In this document: positions 1 to 17,414 of the stretch, one piece after another
Layout of the letters: every line of letters starts with the position of its first letter
Position numbering within the stretch: position 1 is the first letter of the stretch
Assembly: GCF_021134715.1 (NCBI RefSeq)
Contig: NC_060024.1
Coordinates: forward strand, 12,586,001-12,650,000
From: Daphnia pulex
Lineage: Eukaryota; Arthropoda; Branchiopoda; Diplostraca; Daphniidae
Reading direction: 5' to 3'
Length of the DNA stretch: 64,000 bases
The notes under the pieces: generated by a model
The model's input: the letters and a program-made list of their open reading frames with translations, nothing else
Told to the model about the DNA's origin: nothing
The model's database searches: none
Made by a program: the position numbers and the translations under genes

Positions 1-172
1 ATTTATTACAGCTAATATAGAATTGGGTCTTCCCTGGGAATAAGACAAATAAATAAATATTACCTGGAAATAACTTATTGATTGGTGTCGTTTGGCCTTA
101 GACACAACTTGTGGCAGCTTTCAATATTTGTATGTGTGTACCAGCACTTTTGGGTTGCCTGGAACTGATTAA

Positions 173-4254
<4,082 letters not shown>

Positions 4255-6778
4255 AAATAATAAAAAATGACATTTTGAATTGCGTTTTGTGCTGACGACG
4301 AAGTAATATGTGCTGAAACTATAATAACGATGAATATTATCCATATGATTTTTTGTTCATTTTTGATTAGCGGCTCCTGAGCCAAATTTGTATTGATCCT
4401 TTGGTCTACATATAATCTTAATTAACTCTTTATATATCTCATATAAAACACCAACCGTTTTTTTGATATCATCATTAATAATAATTCCACTCCTATTCTA
4501 CATATTATTATATACGCGTGGCACTATATCCCTCCCTCCAGATGATGACCTCCACAGTGCTATCGATATATATACAAATCCACACAAAAAAAACAAATGA
4601 TTTCTTATCCATTTTAACCACTTTATTATACTATTCGCTCGGCTGTGTCACACACACAAAACAAAAAACTGACATTTTGTTTTCCAAAAAAAAAATAATT
4701 AATAAGAACAAATTAAAGAATATAATCATTCAAATTCGTTTATTTATCGGAGCCACATCATTTAAAAAAAATAAATAAAAAAATCCAAAATTGGAAATGA
4801 GTATAATTTCGGGTGAAGAGCTGCACGATAAAGCAAATAGAATTCGTTTGTCTTTTTCACTTTTATTATTTGTCATTGCGGAATATCGACGGCCTTGGCT
4901 GTGTGAACTGCTCAGACGAAACAGGTCTGCCTTTACTAGAGCATTATAGGTCTCTGGTCTCTCTTACTTTTTCTCAATTTAATAATTTCTAATTATATCG
5001 GCAAACAATCGGAAAGGAAAAAAAACCCGCATACATTTACAGCTGGCTATAAGAAAATGTGTGTGAAACCCAAATCGTGAAAACAAACGGTTGATATGCA
5101 TCAAAATACCTGTTTCTATTTGATTTTTCAAAAAATTTAATTTTGTTTGGTTTTGTTTCATCTGTAATATGATACCTCTGGTTGGGTTAGAAAGCGATCG
5201 ATCTTGGTCAACTGTAATCACGTCTGGCGTAAGAGTGTGCAACTGAGCGAAATGGAAATAATAACGAGCTCTGCTGAGTATATATCTCTCAATTGCAAAT
5301 AAGGAAATTCTACATGTCGTTGTATATATATACAAAAGTGGGAAACTCTCATCAAGGAAGGTGTATACATTGGGTTGAGACTGTCGAGCGTGTCTAGGGC
5401 AACACACAGTGTCAAACCCACTCACACATCTATACGACTCATCCAAGGTCCCCCTTTTTGGATGTTATTGTTCTTCTGTCGTCCTGGGCTTTTTTTACTA
5501 TTTGTCCAGAAGTGCTGCTGCTGTCTGCTGACGAATATGTCGCAGATTCTCTCTCTGGCTAGCTCCGTGAGTCAGTTTAATAATAATTTAGGACTGGGCA
5601 CACACGCACGGGAGAGAAGAGCGACACCCAACACAAAAGAGAAAAACTGCCATCGGACGGGCGTCATCTTTTTTTCAGCTAGTTTCTCTCGGCAATTTTG
5701 CTCAACCACGTCACGTTCGCAACGGCTGGCAGTTTAAGAGCCTCCAGCTGCAGCAGCCCCAGCAAGAAGATACGCACCCGTGGCGGTGTAACGAAATGAT
5801 GGACGATTCTCTCGCCATCTTCCATCCAATTCCTCGTGTCCGAGTCTAGCCCTCCAGCAGCTAAATGTATATAGAGGATTCTAAAAGAGAGAAACAACAC
5901 ACAACAATCGTCTAGCGAATTATAACGACGACCTCCTTTTTTTGGGTTGTTGTTGTGTAACTATCCTTCCTATACCCGTGAATATTGCCGCCGCTTTTAT
6001 CGTCGTGTGCTGGCCATATTGGTCTATACATATACTATATACACAATAGCACAGACAAAAGAAACGGAGAAGGTTCTCTCGTCCTTCGACCACCTTCTTC
6101 TTCTTCTTCTTCCGAGCGAAACAAAAAAGTAAAATGACTTGAACAATTTCCGATAGATTTTTCCCTCCATCAAAGTTATAACTTTCGCCGCTCGCGCGTG
6201 TGTCCATATCATCAATCATGGCAGTTTGAAATGCCCGCCAGAAGGATCGAAGCTATGCCAAAAATGTCAAAGTCGAACGATCGTCCAGCCCGAAAATCCA
6301 AATCGAAAAAAAAATCTACACAAAAGAAAACAAAAGTTGAAAAAAGTTATAAGAAGAATGCGCAATAGATAATGTAACGCACACACCAAACCGGAGACAA
6401 TCATATAAAAAGAAGGTCATCCGGAATGATGGATTATTTATAAACGTCTATCGTGAGACGCATTCCACATCGTGGGAGACGCGGGTCGCCGGTGGAATGA
6501 ATTGCCGTGTGTCGCTTTGACATAATAAAATCTCGAAAGATAAAAAAAAGAGGAAAGGATGTGAGATGGCGTGTCCAGGAGGAGGAGGAGGAGGAAGTTG
6601 TTGTGTTGCGGAAGAGAAGGAGGAACACGAAAAAGGGAAACAAATATATAGCCGCCGGTGAACGCGGGAAACAAAAAAAAAAGAAAAAAGGTGTGCGGGG
6701 GCCAATGGAGCGGAGGTGGGTTCCTGTTTTTCGTGATATGAGAAAAAAGGAAAAAAAGAAAAAGACCTCAGCGTTGCA
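4255..6778. other. Gene-free, AT-rich region downstream of acetylcholinesterase
   Basis: Presumed 3' UTR and intergenic DNA, with poly(A)/poly(T) tracts, CA runs and TATA-like strings. Open frames on either strand are short or low in complexity. I see no gene, RNA gene or mobile element in it. Confidence 0.6.
6093..6112. repeat. CTT trinucleotide microsatellite and similar tracts nearby
   Basis: About six CTT units. Similar simple repeats are AGG at 6577-6595 and AAG at 10744-10771, plus short GCT/CAG tracts near 8062, 9551 and 10816. They inflate open-frame counts across 4.3-11.6 kb. Confidence 0.85.
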
Positions 6779-6784
6779 TATAAA
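6779..6784 (+). promoter_or_regulatory. Candidate TATA box upstream of the CAP gene
   Basis: TATAAA, followed about 30 nt downstream by an initiator-like CCAGTCATC. It precedes the candidate first exon at 7194-7264. One short upstream ORF (ATGAGTTAA) lies in the presumed leader. Position and spacing are suggestive only. Confidence 0.3.
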
Positions 6785-7193
6785 GAGCAGGTAACAATTC
6801 ACGGCCGACTCCAGTCATCACGCGCTAGGACTTTCACTTGCACCACGCATCGCGCGCGCTCGTCGTCCATCCCGCGCCCAATTGTTATCAACCAAATCAT
6901 CTTCATTATATCCTATAAATATAGACTATATTATCTGCATACTGTTATTGACCAATCGCGGGAACGCGCATCGTCGACAGAGTGTGTGTGGGTGGGGCTT
7001 TTATTGACGTTTTTCCCCTGCCGCCGGAAGAGGCGGAAAGTGCAAATAATTCGATAACAAAAGTGCTGGTCGTCGTCGTGATTGATTTGTGCGTGTCATG
7101 AGTTAAAAGCGGATAGTTGAAACCGGTGCGTACACGTGAAAAGATAAAGAAATATAAAAACCCAAAAATCGTTTGACTATTTGATTGAGCGAG

Positions 7194-7264
7194 ATGACGA
7201 GTTGTGTCGATCGATCGGGCAGTCCGGCTCAAACTGGTCGTCTGTCCTCTTCCATCCGATTCAT
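7194..7264 (+). other. Candidate upstream first exon of the CAP gene
   Basis: An ATG opens a 23-codon frame (MTSCVDRSGSPAQTGRLSSS and on) ending at a perfect donor, AT|GTAAGT, in phase 2. The acceptor GTGTACAG just before 11563 would join it in frame to the CAP reading frame upstream of the internal ATG at 11610. That would put about 38 residues before that ATG and turn the signal peptide into an internal signal-anchor. A chance in-frame fit has odds of about one in three, so this is only a candidate. Confidence 0.3.
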
Positions 7265-7266
7265 GT

Positions 7267-10200
7267 AAGTACAATCGAAAGAAATGGACCAATAATGCAC
7301 TTTTCCTTTTTCTTTTATCTGGTTTTCTCTCTGCAATTCCATTATTCCCGTTATAATGGATATCTTAATGTTATAGCACAAAGACATTTCCAACAGGCAA
7401 TCCTTACAACTGTAAACGGGGAATCAAAAGAAAACCGATAAATGCGCAACATCTAAAAAGATCATTCCGAGCGATATTTTTTTTCAAAAAATAAAAAGGG
7501 CGGGACATTTGAATTTAAAAAAAAAGATTTTATTTATTTTTATTTCTTTTCTTTTTGTTACCCACCAACACAGCCTTGGAGTTGTGTATAGCCTTTATTT
7601 TTTTTTATTCGACCGTCGTGTTGTTCCTCTTCTTCTTTTTCTTCTCGGACGTGTCGGACATGAAGAAAAATAAGAAAAGTCCTTCGAGCCGAAAGGCATT
7701 TCTTCTTCTCAAATGCCGACGTCCATTTCAGTCTCTCGGCACCAGACACTTATACCTATAGGGTCTCTAGATATATATGTAGGCCTTGTTTAATATGCAT
7801 AGCGGGTACATAGAGTATATATATAGTGACTTTTCAATTTTTTGGCCCACGCCAAACTGCAGCTGGCCGAAAGAGAGAATAAAACAATGTGTACATATTT
7901 CTTGTTGGGGCTAGACATGTCGATCTTTGACCCAATTTTCATCTGGAAAACCAAAACCAAATCATCGTCATTTCGGAAACGGGTTTGATATAATATGGAC
8001 GGCGGCGTAAGAATATCACGTAATAATAACCATCATGGCTTCAATGAATAATAATATAGGCTGCTGCTGCTGCTGCCGAGATAACCAGAATTTTCGATTT
8101 GGCCAACTATCAAAACCATTCGAGTCGGGTGATGTAATCAAAAATAACAAAAAGGGGCCCTGGCTCCTTAATGGACGTATTAGCAAGGCATGAATGATTC
8201 TCTCTCGATTCTCCCGCCGTGATATTTTTTCCCATTCTACGGTCGCGGGACTTTAGCCAATTTTTAAAAAAGCCCAACGGGGAAGCGAAGCAGAGCGGCA
8301 AAAAGGGCGTGAGCCACACACACACACACGCCAGTCACGACCTTGACATAAAGGCGAAACCCGACCGTGATAACGCGCCCAAGAGGAAAAAAAAAAACTC
8401 AGTCGGGAATCAAGAATGACGTCACGACCTTCTCTCTGTGTGATTTTGCCTCTGGCGCCGCCACCGTACCCAAAAAAGAAGAAAAACTGGAACACCCCCC
8501 CGCCGTATAGTTTTCGGTTAGGGAAGGATTTTTTTCTTATTTTTCACGTTTCAAAAAGTGGGTGATTGCACACTCACGCCAGAAAAACACACGCACACAG
8601 CACAGCAGACAGAATGGCGACCGTCCTTTCTCGGGGTTCTTCCCCTTTGGGTGTCTGGCCGAAAACACGCCATCCTTTTAACAAATAAAATGTATTACAA
8701 GTTTTATAAAACTGAATTGTTTAAATTTATTTCAGATATAAATATGATCAACCAGACGAAAATACAAACGAGGAAGTCCGTGACGAATTTTGTTATTACT
8801 ATGGGAAAATAAGAAAAGAAAAAATTTTGCACGACCGACGATTTGTTTTGTTTTTTGCCCCTTTTGTTACGTGTGTGTGTCCAGCACCTCCAAATTTCAA
8901 GGATATTTTAGACTGTCGCTTTCAACAAAAGAACAAATCCCCCCCCCCCCCTCTTTTTTTTGGGTTGTTGGAAATCTCTTTCGGGATAGACAAAAGACAT
9001 GGCCATTTATAGCGGCCATAAGGTCATCAACATTTTCAACAGTCTGCTATACGCACCGACAAAAAAGTTTATTTAACTTTTTCTTATTATTCTTCCGTTT
9101 CGCCCGGAAAAGTAGCACACTCAAAGTGCCAACTGTCATCATTTATACTTTGACCATTTGTCGTCCCTCTTGATCAAATCTTTTCGGGCCATTTTATTTC
9201 GGGTTCGACTAATCTTAACTCTTATTTATTTAGCCGTGTTATAACGTATATTAAATAACGGACAGAATCGATTCGAATCAAGGCGACAGCCGCCAGCTGT
9301 CAAGAAAAAAAAAATTGCCGATGTACACAGGTGTACACAAATGTAACACCTTGGCGCGGACAGCTGCGACCTGGTTTATTTGGGGGTTTCCACACATGTT
9401 CAGCTCGACACCCGGGCCGGGCGCGTTCAAAAGTTAATTAGGCATCAAAAGGAGGGGGGAACATGACGTGAGCATTTCAACGGGCGGACCTTCACTTCTT
9501 TTATTTTATTTCTGAATTACCGAGAACTTGCTAATTGTTAGAGTCCTCGGCAGCAGCAGCAGCTTCCTTTTGTCGTATTCGTATAGCAATTTAAAAACTT
9601 TTATTGAGATAGAAATTGTTTTCTTCTATATTTTGACGAGTAGTACCTGCCATCATCACGCCCATATTTAACCGGTGGCTGCCAACATGCAGGTGGGGTG
9701 ACCCCGGTCGCCATTATTATTTAGAAATGAGTTAAATATTATTTCTCCGGCCACGCATATAAATAATTTCTCACGCGCGCCCACTCTCGTTCCGCCCATT
9801 CATTCAAAGGTCCCACCACACATTTCTTTTTCCAACTCTCAAGTCTACGCACATTTTTACCTTGAACATATAGCGCCATATCACCATGCAGACTGGCCCG
9901 TGTTGCTAAGAAGTCTGTGCCGGTGGTGCTGGGTCGTCTGCTATTGTATTTTCTCAACACCTGGTCTTCTTCTTCTTTCCTATTCGTGTTATTCATATTC
10001 ATATTGGATAGACGCCGGCCGGCCGCTTTGTGATGCAACTCTCGTCTGCGGTGAATATGCGACACGCCCAAACAGCACCACCACCAAGCGAATTGATTTG
10101 ATTGATTTGAAAACGCGGTAGTACATGCAGTGATTCACAAAGGCTGAGACTTTTGAAAAAGAAAAGTGAAGCAGCGCCGCGTGCGTGCGGGACCGCCCGT

Positions 10201-11560
10201 GACGACCGGCCCCACGTCGCGTCCGTGGCCGGTCGTGTTCCGCCAACTCACGCTGGGCTTGATGTTATTTTGCATTTGGACGTCCGTCAGCTCTTGGGGC
10301 CTCCAATGAATGAATCATCAACCTTCTCTCTCCTCCACAGCCAAAGATCAACATCTATTCGCTCGAGAATCAAATTCAATCATTTCCCGCGGGCAGAGGT
10401 CACGGAGAACGCCATCATTTATTTGGCCGTCGATTGTAAATCAAAAAAAAAAATTCTAAAGTTATGACGGCCACCCCAGCACAGCAGACCATTCATTCGA
10501 TCCCGCAGATAACGTTTATCTAACCTCCTTCCCTTGGAAAACTGAACGAAAATAAAACCAGTTGATGATGTCACGCGCGCGTGTCTTTTTTTTACCCGTC
10601 GTCGTTGTCATCATTCACGCGAAACCTCTTCAATTATATAAGGACGACTCACGACAACAGCTGAGCTCAAACTCCTCGGCAGCGCCCATCAGCAAACGGC
10701 GGCGGCGGTGGCGGCTGATCGCCCGCAGCGCGGAACTTTTTTCGAAGAAGAAGAAGAAGAAGAAGAAGAAAGACCTTGGCCGATATTCGACGCATGGGCG
10801 TGAAAGACCTCCGCCACAGCAGCAGCAGCAACTCCTTTCGTGTGAGAGAGTTGCTGGCAGGCTGGCTGCTATATAGCTTAGCTCTCCTGGTCCTGGCCCA
10901 GCGTGTTGTTTCCTGCTTCGCCTTGGCCGTATATAGTCTGTCTCACGGCGGGCTATTATCAATTCCCGCACACTTCCGACTAGACGGGATTTTTTTTCTT
11001 TTCTTTTCTTTTTTGCGTCACGACCAATTGTGTCAAAGGTTTTTTCCCGACCCAAAACGACGGCCATATGCCATCGCGAAAATGTGAAAATTTGAAAAAA
11101 CAAAAATAAAAAACAAGAGGGGTCTGGTTTCAACCTTAGACTGAAATCAACTTTCACGGCCAGCCTCCCACCACCACCACTGTGTGCTGGTGTCTGAGTG
11201 TGACTGACAACCTTGTTATTATTCTATATTTTTTCACGATATGGCGTTATCTTTTTTGTTCTGCAGCTCACCTTTCGACGAGTTTTTTTATCTTTTTTAT
11301 ATTTTCGCAATGGAGAAAAGAAATAACAAACGGGATTGGGTCGGGCCAGATGTTATCGTTTGATTCTAACACGTGCCCAACCGCATGCAAATCAGTTATA
11401 TTTCATCATCTTTTTGCGCAAACGGTTTCGCGCTTTAAAGAGAAATGGGGTAGCCGAACCTGATGTGGCTAATGGGCTTTTATAATATGCGCAACTTTCG
11501 AATTGGCTATTCTAGAAAATAGCATATGTCTTTAAAGCCATTCCCCGTCGTGTGTGTGTA
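7267..11560. other. Microsatellite-rich DNA upstream of the CAP gene
   Basis: About 4.3 kb without recognisable coding exons. It is either the first intron of the CAP gene (if the 7194 exon is real) or intergenic. It carries GAA, CAG and GT tracts, homopolymers and GC-richer patches near 10200 and 10700. The longest open frames (minus strand 10630-11157) are built on simple repeats. Confidence 0.55.
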
Positions 11561-11609
11561 CAGGTTCTATGTTTTCCTTATTGAGGATGAGGCCAGCATT
11601 GACCATCGA

Positions 11610-14600
11610 ATGTCCTTCTATAGGATCAAAGCGCAACAGCAGCAGCAGCAGCAACAGCCCGTCCAGCAGCAGCAGCTGGCCGTTGTGGCCGTCAGTTTCA
11701 TTTGCTGTTTCCTGTTCGGATCGGCGTCCGCCTGCGACTATCAGCGCGTCGATCCGAGTCACACCATGTGCGTCTACACGCCGAGAAGTTGCGGTGGCAA
11801 AACACTCATTCGTGAGTCTATTTCATTTATTTATTTATTAATTAAAAATCAAAATCCTGTATAGTTGGGTTGGTTGGTTTTGTTTATTTCTCGGAATTCG
11901 ACAACATCAATCACGTTGCATATATTTACGCAAGAGAGATTATATTTTGAAATTATTTTTTTTTTCAAAATTTTTTAAATGTTGAAAAGGCGCGAGCGGA
12001 ATGAGCTGTCACGATAAGCAGGTCATTCTGGAGACTCATAATCGGTTGCGGCAAATGCTAGCCTTGGGTCAAATACGAGGCCAGCCGCCCTCGCTGGACA
12101 TGCGAGAACTGGTAGGTTCACCTCTTAAGTTTTATTTATTTGAAAAACAATTTGGAATGAATCAGAATTGTCTGGAAAAATATGTGTCAAAAATCATTTG
12201 TGGATTGTTGTTTTTCTTGGATTTGTTGGAATCAGGTCTGGGATGAAGAACTGGCGGCTATTGCTCAAAGGTGGGCAGATCAATGCAACGCTGGACACGA
12301 CCGTCTCCGAAGAACAGGTATAGGCTAAGGTTATATACACGACTTGTATATTAGATTCATTTGCATTTGAATACTCGCGGGAGCCCGAAAAAATGCCAGA
12401 CATGGGCGCCAGGCCAATAAATGCCAATCGGTATTTTAGATTTCGGTTCTCGGCAGCTTATCAAATGATTAATATTTTATCATTTCAAAACACTCTCTCT
12501 AAAATAATCAATTTTATCCCGAAACAAAAAAAAAACTAAAAAACAGATCGATTCAGCGTCGGCCAGAATGTGGCGGCCACTTGGACGTTTGACAAGCCGA
12601 GCCCAACTGGCGAAGAACCAGAATTCAAACGCCAAATCGAAGCCTGGTTTAATGAGGTGACTCAAATCGGGTTTCGGCCAAAAGACATTGATCCGTTCAA
12701 CTTCAACCGCCAAGCGGGACATTATTCGCAGGTGAGACCTCGTCTACTAAATCTGCTGCAAACTATAACAGCAGCACTCTCTTTCATTTCACGCCGCGCC
12801 CACTGACCATTATTATTCCTTATTCTTCACCCTGCTCAGCAGTAAAAAATATGTGAATTTAAAATGAAATTTTATTAATCATGTTGTGAATTATATAGAC
12901 CAGCGGGTGGGAGAGATATATAGAAAGAACAAAAAAACGAGAGCGAGGAGAGACTTTTGTTATTGGATGTTAATCTCTTATATACATATATATGTGTACC
13001 AATTTCTTTTCACTCTCTGCTGCTGGCTGCCCCGTTTTGATTGACATGGCGTGACTCGCTTTTTTTTATCCGGGCGATTGCACTCGAAACTCGCACGACT
13101 CGAATCGGAATAATGCGACAAATATTTTATCCGCACCAACTGGGAAATCCAAGACCACCAAAAAATCGATTGCATAATTTAGGGAGTATAAGTGGTATAG
13201 GTCCGATATATATATTCCCCCAGTAGCAGCTCGCAACATTCGTCCTCTTGTTCCCGACGGTGCGAGAATCGGATCGATCGATCAAATATTTAAAAAGAAA
13301 TGGCGCGCTGTTTGATTTTGTATTTTAGTAGTAGTGTAGACCTTGTGTGTACGCTTGGATGGGCGATACTTTCCGCGCCGTGAAACAATGTTAACCGAGT
13401 TTTCATCGAGAGCCAAATTAAGACAACAAATAAAAATGTTATTTTGTTTTTTAGATAATTTTAAAGAGAAATGAAAGGACAATTCCTTCACACTAATTTA
13501 TTTTATAATTTTTTTTTACATCAAACGAGATCATGCGAAGAGTGTCGAAATCTAGATTATAATCAGGGAAATTTAATTTGCCAGCTGGTTGTTATTTGAT
13601 TGCAAAAAAAAAATAGGAAGGTTGTTGGTTGCGCTGTGTCCCTCTTTGGAGCCCTGGATGAAATTCGAGCAGTTGCATTATTATGCAACTTGTTTTCAGA
13701 ATAAAAGTGAAATTAGATGTGTGAGAGATTTGGCTTCCAGGAATATAATTGGAGACAGCAGACAAAGCGGAGGGAAAGGAGTTTTAATGAAGGGTATTAA
13801 TAGTATTAGATAGAACTCACACAACTAAATGCATCAGGTTTAAACTGAATTTTCTCATTGATTAATGAGCCATCATGAATCAAAGATTATATCCATTTGA
13901 ACATTTATTAAGAGTTCCTGGATGTATGCACGGAAGAATAAATAAACAGCAGGGGCTTTGGAAAAGTGGCTTCACGTGTGCATGGAGTTAGACATTCACT
14001 ACAGCGCAGCAGCATATCAACGCTGATATTAATATACAAACAAGAGTTCTCATCGGATTCTTGAAAACAAAACTAAACAAAAAGTAAGTTTTTCCGACGG
14101 GATCATTTTGGCTTCTTCTTCCGGCTCGAGTTGCTGCATCCATATCCCGTCCCTTTTGATTCCGTTGGCCTCGTTATTTATTGGTGGGTCGATCCTGAAA
14201 GCAACTTGATCGTATTGTAGTTAGCCTGATGTGCATCTCTCTCTCGAGAGAGAGTTTATAAGCGCGCTTATAAATAAAAGAATCCTCCCCTCTCTCACAC
14301 ATTTATACAAAAGAAGAGAGCAGCAGCTCAGCTTCCGTCGAATCAAGGCAGCAGCCGAGAAAAATGGCGCTAAAAGAAAAATTTCAAATATAATAAAATG
14401 TTTTTTTATTCTTTTCTTTTCATCACACGTCATTAGAAATCTTTTGAGCTGCGCTTTTTTGGGCTGGAGTGAACACACACACTCAAGCGCCTATACATAA
14501 ACCAAGAGTCTTTAAATACAAACTTAAGTGCGGACGCGGGAAAAATAAAGTCTTAATCAACATAAAAAGATTCAGACTTTTGCCCAGCTAGCTGACCGTG

Positions 14601-15624
14601 GCCGGCGGCCGGCGGACGTATGAAAAAAGTGATGGGAAAACTAATCAAACTTTTCGTTTCTTTGATATTCGTGTTAAATTGCAGATTGCTTGGAGCGAAA
14701 CGTACGCTGTCGGTTGCGGCTACGCTTACTTTCGTGACCCGCAGCGTGGATATACCAAACTTTATGTTTGCAACTACGGGCCCGGGTGAGTTTTGAATGG
14801 CAAGCTCTCCCCGCGCTCCTCCCCGTCATATACTTTTTGTTAAATTTGATTTTATTTTGTCGACGTATATATGCATATGTGTGTGTGCATAGAACATTGA
14901 ACGTATATATACAGTCGAGAGCCCGCTGATGCTGGGCTCGCTCAAAACTTTGAGCCCATCTAATAGAAACCACGAATGTTTGACCATCCGTTTTTCTTTT
15001 TGTTTGTGCTGGGGTTTGTGCTGGGATGCAGAGGGAACGTTATCGGTGCCACCATGTACAGGACAGGTCGGCCTGGGCAAACTATGTGCATCAACGAAGG
15101 ACTGGCCACGTCCAGACGCTACCCCGGACTCTGCGGTATGTACAGCGCAGCTCAATTTCATTTGCAAACTTTTTTACTCTCGTATTGATTACATGAAAGA
15201 AACCTTCGTTGGCGGAGGCCAGTTTCGTTCGAGTTGATTTGATAGCTGTCGGCTAAAAATTTGATTGTGTATCTACACCCCCACAGAGATTCCGCCCACT
15301 TCCGCCGGTGTTGATTATCGGGATCTGATGTGCACTGCTCCGGCAACTACGCCTATCGATCAGTTGCAACTTCAATTAGCCCCAGCTTCAGCTCCAGTCA
15401 ATAAACCACCACCACCACCACCTCTTCCGTCCTCCGGCTCGCCCCTGCTGGCTCCAGTCCTCCCTGCAACATCGCCCGTACTTCAACCTCCGCCCATATT
15501 TCCGCCCCCTTCTCCGCCGGCACCCGCTCCAACACCGCAGATTGGCGATATGGTTCTGCGCGGAATGCAATCTCCGCTAGCTGGATTGGCCAAATTATTG
15601 GGACAATATAATTTATTCGGCTAA
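11610..15624 (+). CDS. Secreted CAP-superfamily protein (CRISP / antigen-5-like)
   Basis: Seven exons (11610-11811, 11990-12111, 12236-12317, 12547-12731, 14685-14785, 15032-15135, 15287-15624) encode 377 residues. The N-terminus has a poly-Gln stretch and then a hydrophobic signal segment (LAVVAVSFICCFLFGSASA). The CAP domain starts at CDYQRV and has ETHNRLRQ, WADQCNAGHD, the CAP motif GHYSQIAWSETYAVGCGY and the second signature YVCNYGPGGN. Cysteines spaced as in CRISP/antigen-5 proteins fit disulfide bonding. The last exon encodes a Pro-rich tail of about 110 residues with PPPPPPLPS-type runs and no membrane segment. Role unknown: family members act in secretion, reproduction or venom, and nothing here decides between them. 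The start at 11610 was chosen because it precedes the signal segment; an upstream exon is possible. Confidence 0.85.
12732..14684 (+). other. Long intron 4 of the CAP gene
   Basis: A 1.95-kb intron inside the codons joining GHYSQ to IAWSE. It begins GTGAGA and ends TTGCAG. It has AT-rich DNA with a few simple repeats. I see no exon, RNA gene or transposon in it. Confidence 0.7.
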
Positions 15625-16329
15625 CTATATATATACTATTTGTTTTCTTTGTTTTTTAAATATTTTTAAATGGGGTTATTATCATTTATTTTTGTGCTGT
15701 TTTGTTGAAATTTATCCGACCGCCCAATTATTGGCATCATATAAAGTTCTCTCCGATTCCAATCTCCCCTTGCCGACAATGAAACTATGCACTGCAATTA
15801 TTATTACATCGATTCGATGCAATAGAAATCTGAAGTTGAGTAGCTGCAGACGTGCAATTTTGAATGCACGTTCAGCTGCTCTCTTCCCATTCGTTAATTT
15901 TTAATATTTAAAGGAAAAACTACAATTGTATTATATTCTTGCGCCATGTATATGTGACATTCGCAAATTCTCCTTCAGAAAAAATGTTCGTAATGTAACT
16001 GTACGTATTTATCGCTAATGTTCTGTTCCGGAATTACACTCACGAAATCCAAAAAATATTCTACTAAGGTTTATTGATTTTTTTATGGATGGCGTACCAC
16101 CGGTGGATAATGATTGCCTGGTTGCCTTGGGTGCTTAAACAAAAATTTGGAAATATTTGATTTTCCCACAGTTAAGAAATTAAAAATAGTTCGAAAACTT
16201 GACGCTAGAAGTCGCTCCCGGAAACAACAAACAATTAATAACTTTTGACACTTGCCATCAAAGAGTTATCCAATCAAACTTGAAACAAAATTTGTTTCAT
16301 TTAAGGTGTTCAAACTACACCCGGCCACA
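15625..16329. other. Intergenic DNA between the CAP gene and ENY2
   Basis: AT-rich. It presumably holds the CAP 3' UTR and the ENY2 promoter. I see no other feature. Confidence 0.5.
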
Positions 16330-16876
16330 ATGAAGTATTTATTGTTTATTTTTAAAAAATTTAATCCCGAATAAAATATTTTTGTTTTCGTTCATAATTC
16401 ATATTCCTAATCCTGTTGATTGCTTTCCAGTCCCCGTGACCACAACGACGTTTTGGCTGCTTTTATATCAGTAAACAAGCAATTAGTTGCCCTGGGCGAG
16501 AAAGACAGGTAAAACTCAGTTGAAAATATCTGATATCATATCACAGTAGTTTATTCACCACGTTCGACTACATTATTTAAAAAAATTTAAGGCTTAGGCA
16601 AGAGTTGCATGAGCGATTGCAAAATTCTCAGATAAGAACTGAACTAGAGAATCAGGTTCGCCAAATAATCAGGGAATCAGGAGGAGTTGATAATGTCAAT
16701 CTCGAAACCCTTTTTGAAAGGATAAGAGGTAACAATACTTTGTAACAGTTGGGGCCCACACCCAGTTATAACTTATGCATTTTCTCTACCCAGGCACTTT
16801 GCCACCTGTGCAGGAAGTTAGTGGTGCAATTATTGGAAATATAATTGAATTCACTCAAACCAGGGCTAATCAATAA
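16330..16876 (+). CDS. e(y)2: ENY2 / enhancer of yellow 2 (SAGA and TREX-2 subunit)
   Basis: Small nuclear protein shared by the SAGA deubiquitinase module and the TREX-2 mRNA-export complex. Four exons (16330-16334, 16431-16508, 16592-16728, 16794-16876) give 100 residues; human ENY2 has 101. The body reads KQLVALGEKDRLRQELHERL, then QVRQIIRESGGVDNVNLETL, then FERIRGTLPP, and lines up along its length with the ENY2 helices (LIETGERERLKELL, KEVIKEKG, DDLVAEITP). The first coding exon supplies only ATG plus two bases (CACAATGAA|GTATTT); it is the only nearby ATG and donor that fit the phase of exon 2, so the start is inferred. The CAATAA at the end also forms part of an AATAAA. Similarity to ENY2 is moderate but covers the whole protein. 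Confidence 0.75.
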
Positions 16877-17414
16877 AATTGATTCTGTATAGCTTCAACA
16901 TATATGTCTATTAATTAATTTCTTTGTTCATATTTGGGACCAATGGGGCCTATATATTCAAAATGTTATTTCGATGTTGGCAAAAATAATACATATAACC
17001 AAGTTCATTTTTATTTCAGTGTTATAGAGTAACACACGTAACTTCCTTTGTAGTCTTGAACAGCCTAGTTTTGATCGAGATGATTGTGTTTTGTATATTG
17101 CTATTAGTTAATCCAGCAAATAATAATAGAGCTGTTCATCAAAATTATTAATTATGTCACGATTACAAAATTTATGAATAATGAAAGTTGACATTATTTC
17201 AAAATTTGAATCTCATGATTTTACATTTTTTTAATCGATTCTTAAGTTTTATTACATTAGGACAACTTTAGAATCAAAGGCATAACGTATGGCGCCATTT
17301 AAACAAAAACAAAAGAAAACTACTCGTGAGTTCTTGACACGAGAATTCGTCTGTACAGCTGCTGGTTCCTGTTGTCAGTGTTGTGTTTTGTTCAGTTCAA
17401 ATTAATAAAATTCA
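16877..17414. other. Intergenic DNA between ENY2 and ORC2
   Basis: AT-rich. It holds the presumed ENY2 3' UTR and the ORC2 promoter and leader. Nothing else recognised. Confidence 0.5.

Noticed and set aside
4979-5446. 155-codon open frame on the minus strand
   Set aside because: Long for chance, but composition is that of AT-rich noncoding DNA and nothing resembles a family; no start context or conserved motif.
10630-11157. 175-codon open frame on the minus strand
   Set aside because: Made of simple repeats (AAG and CAG tracts giving poly-Phe, Cys and Gly runs); no domain and no splice context.
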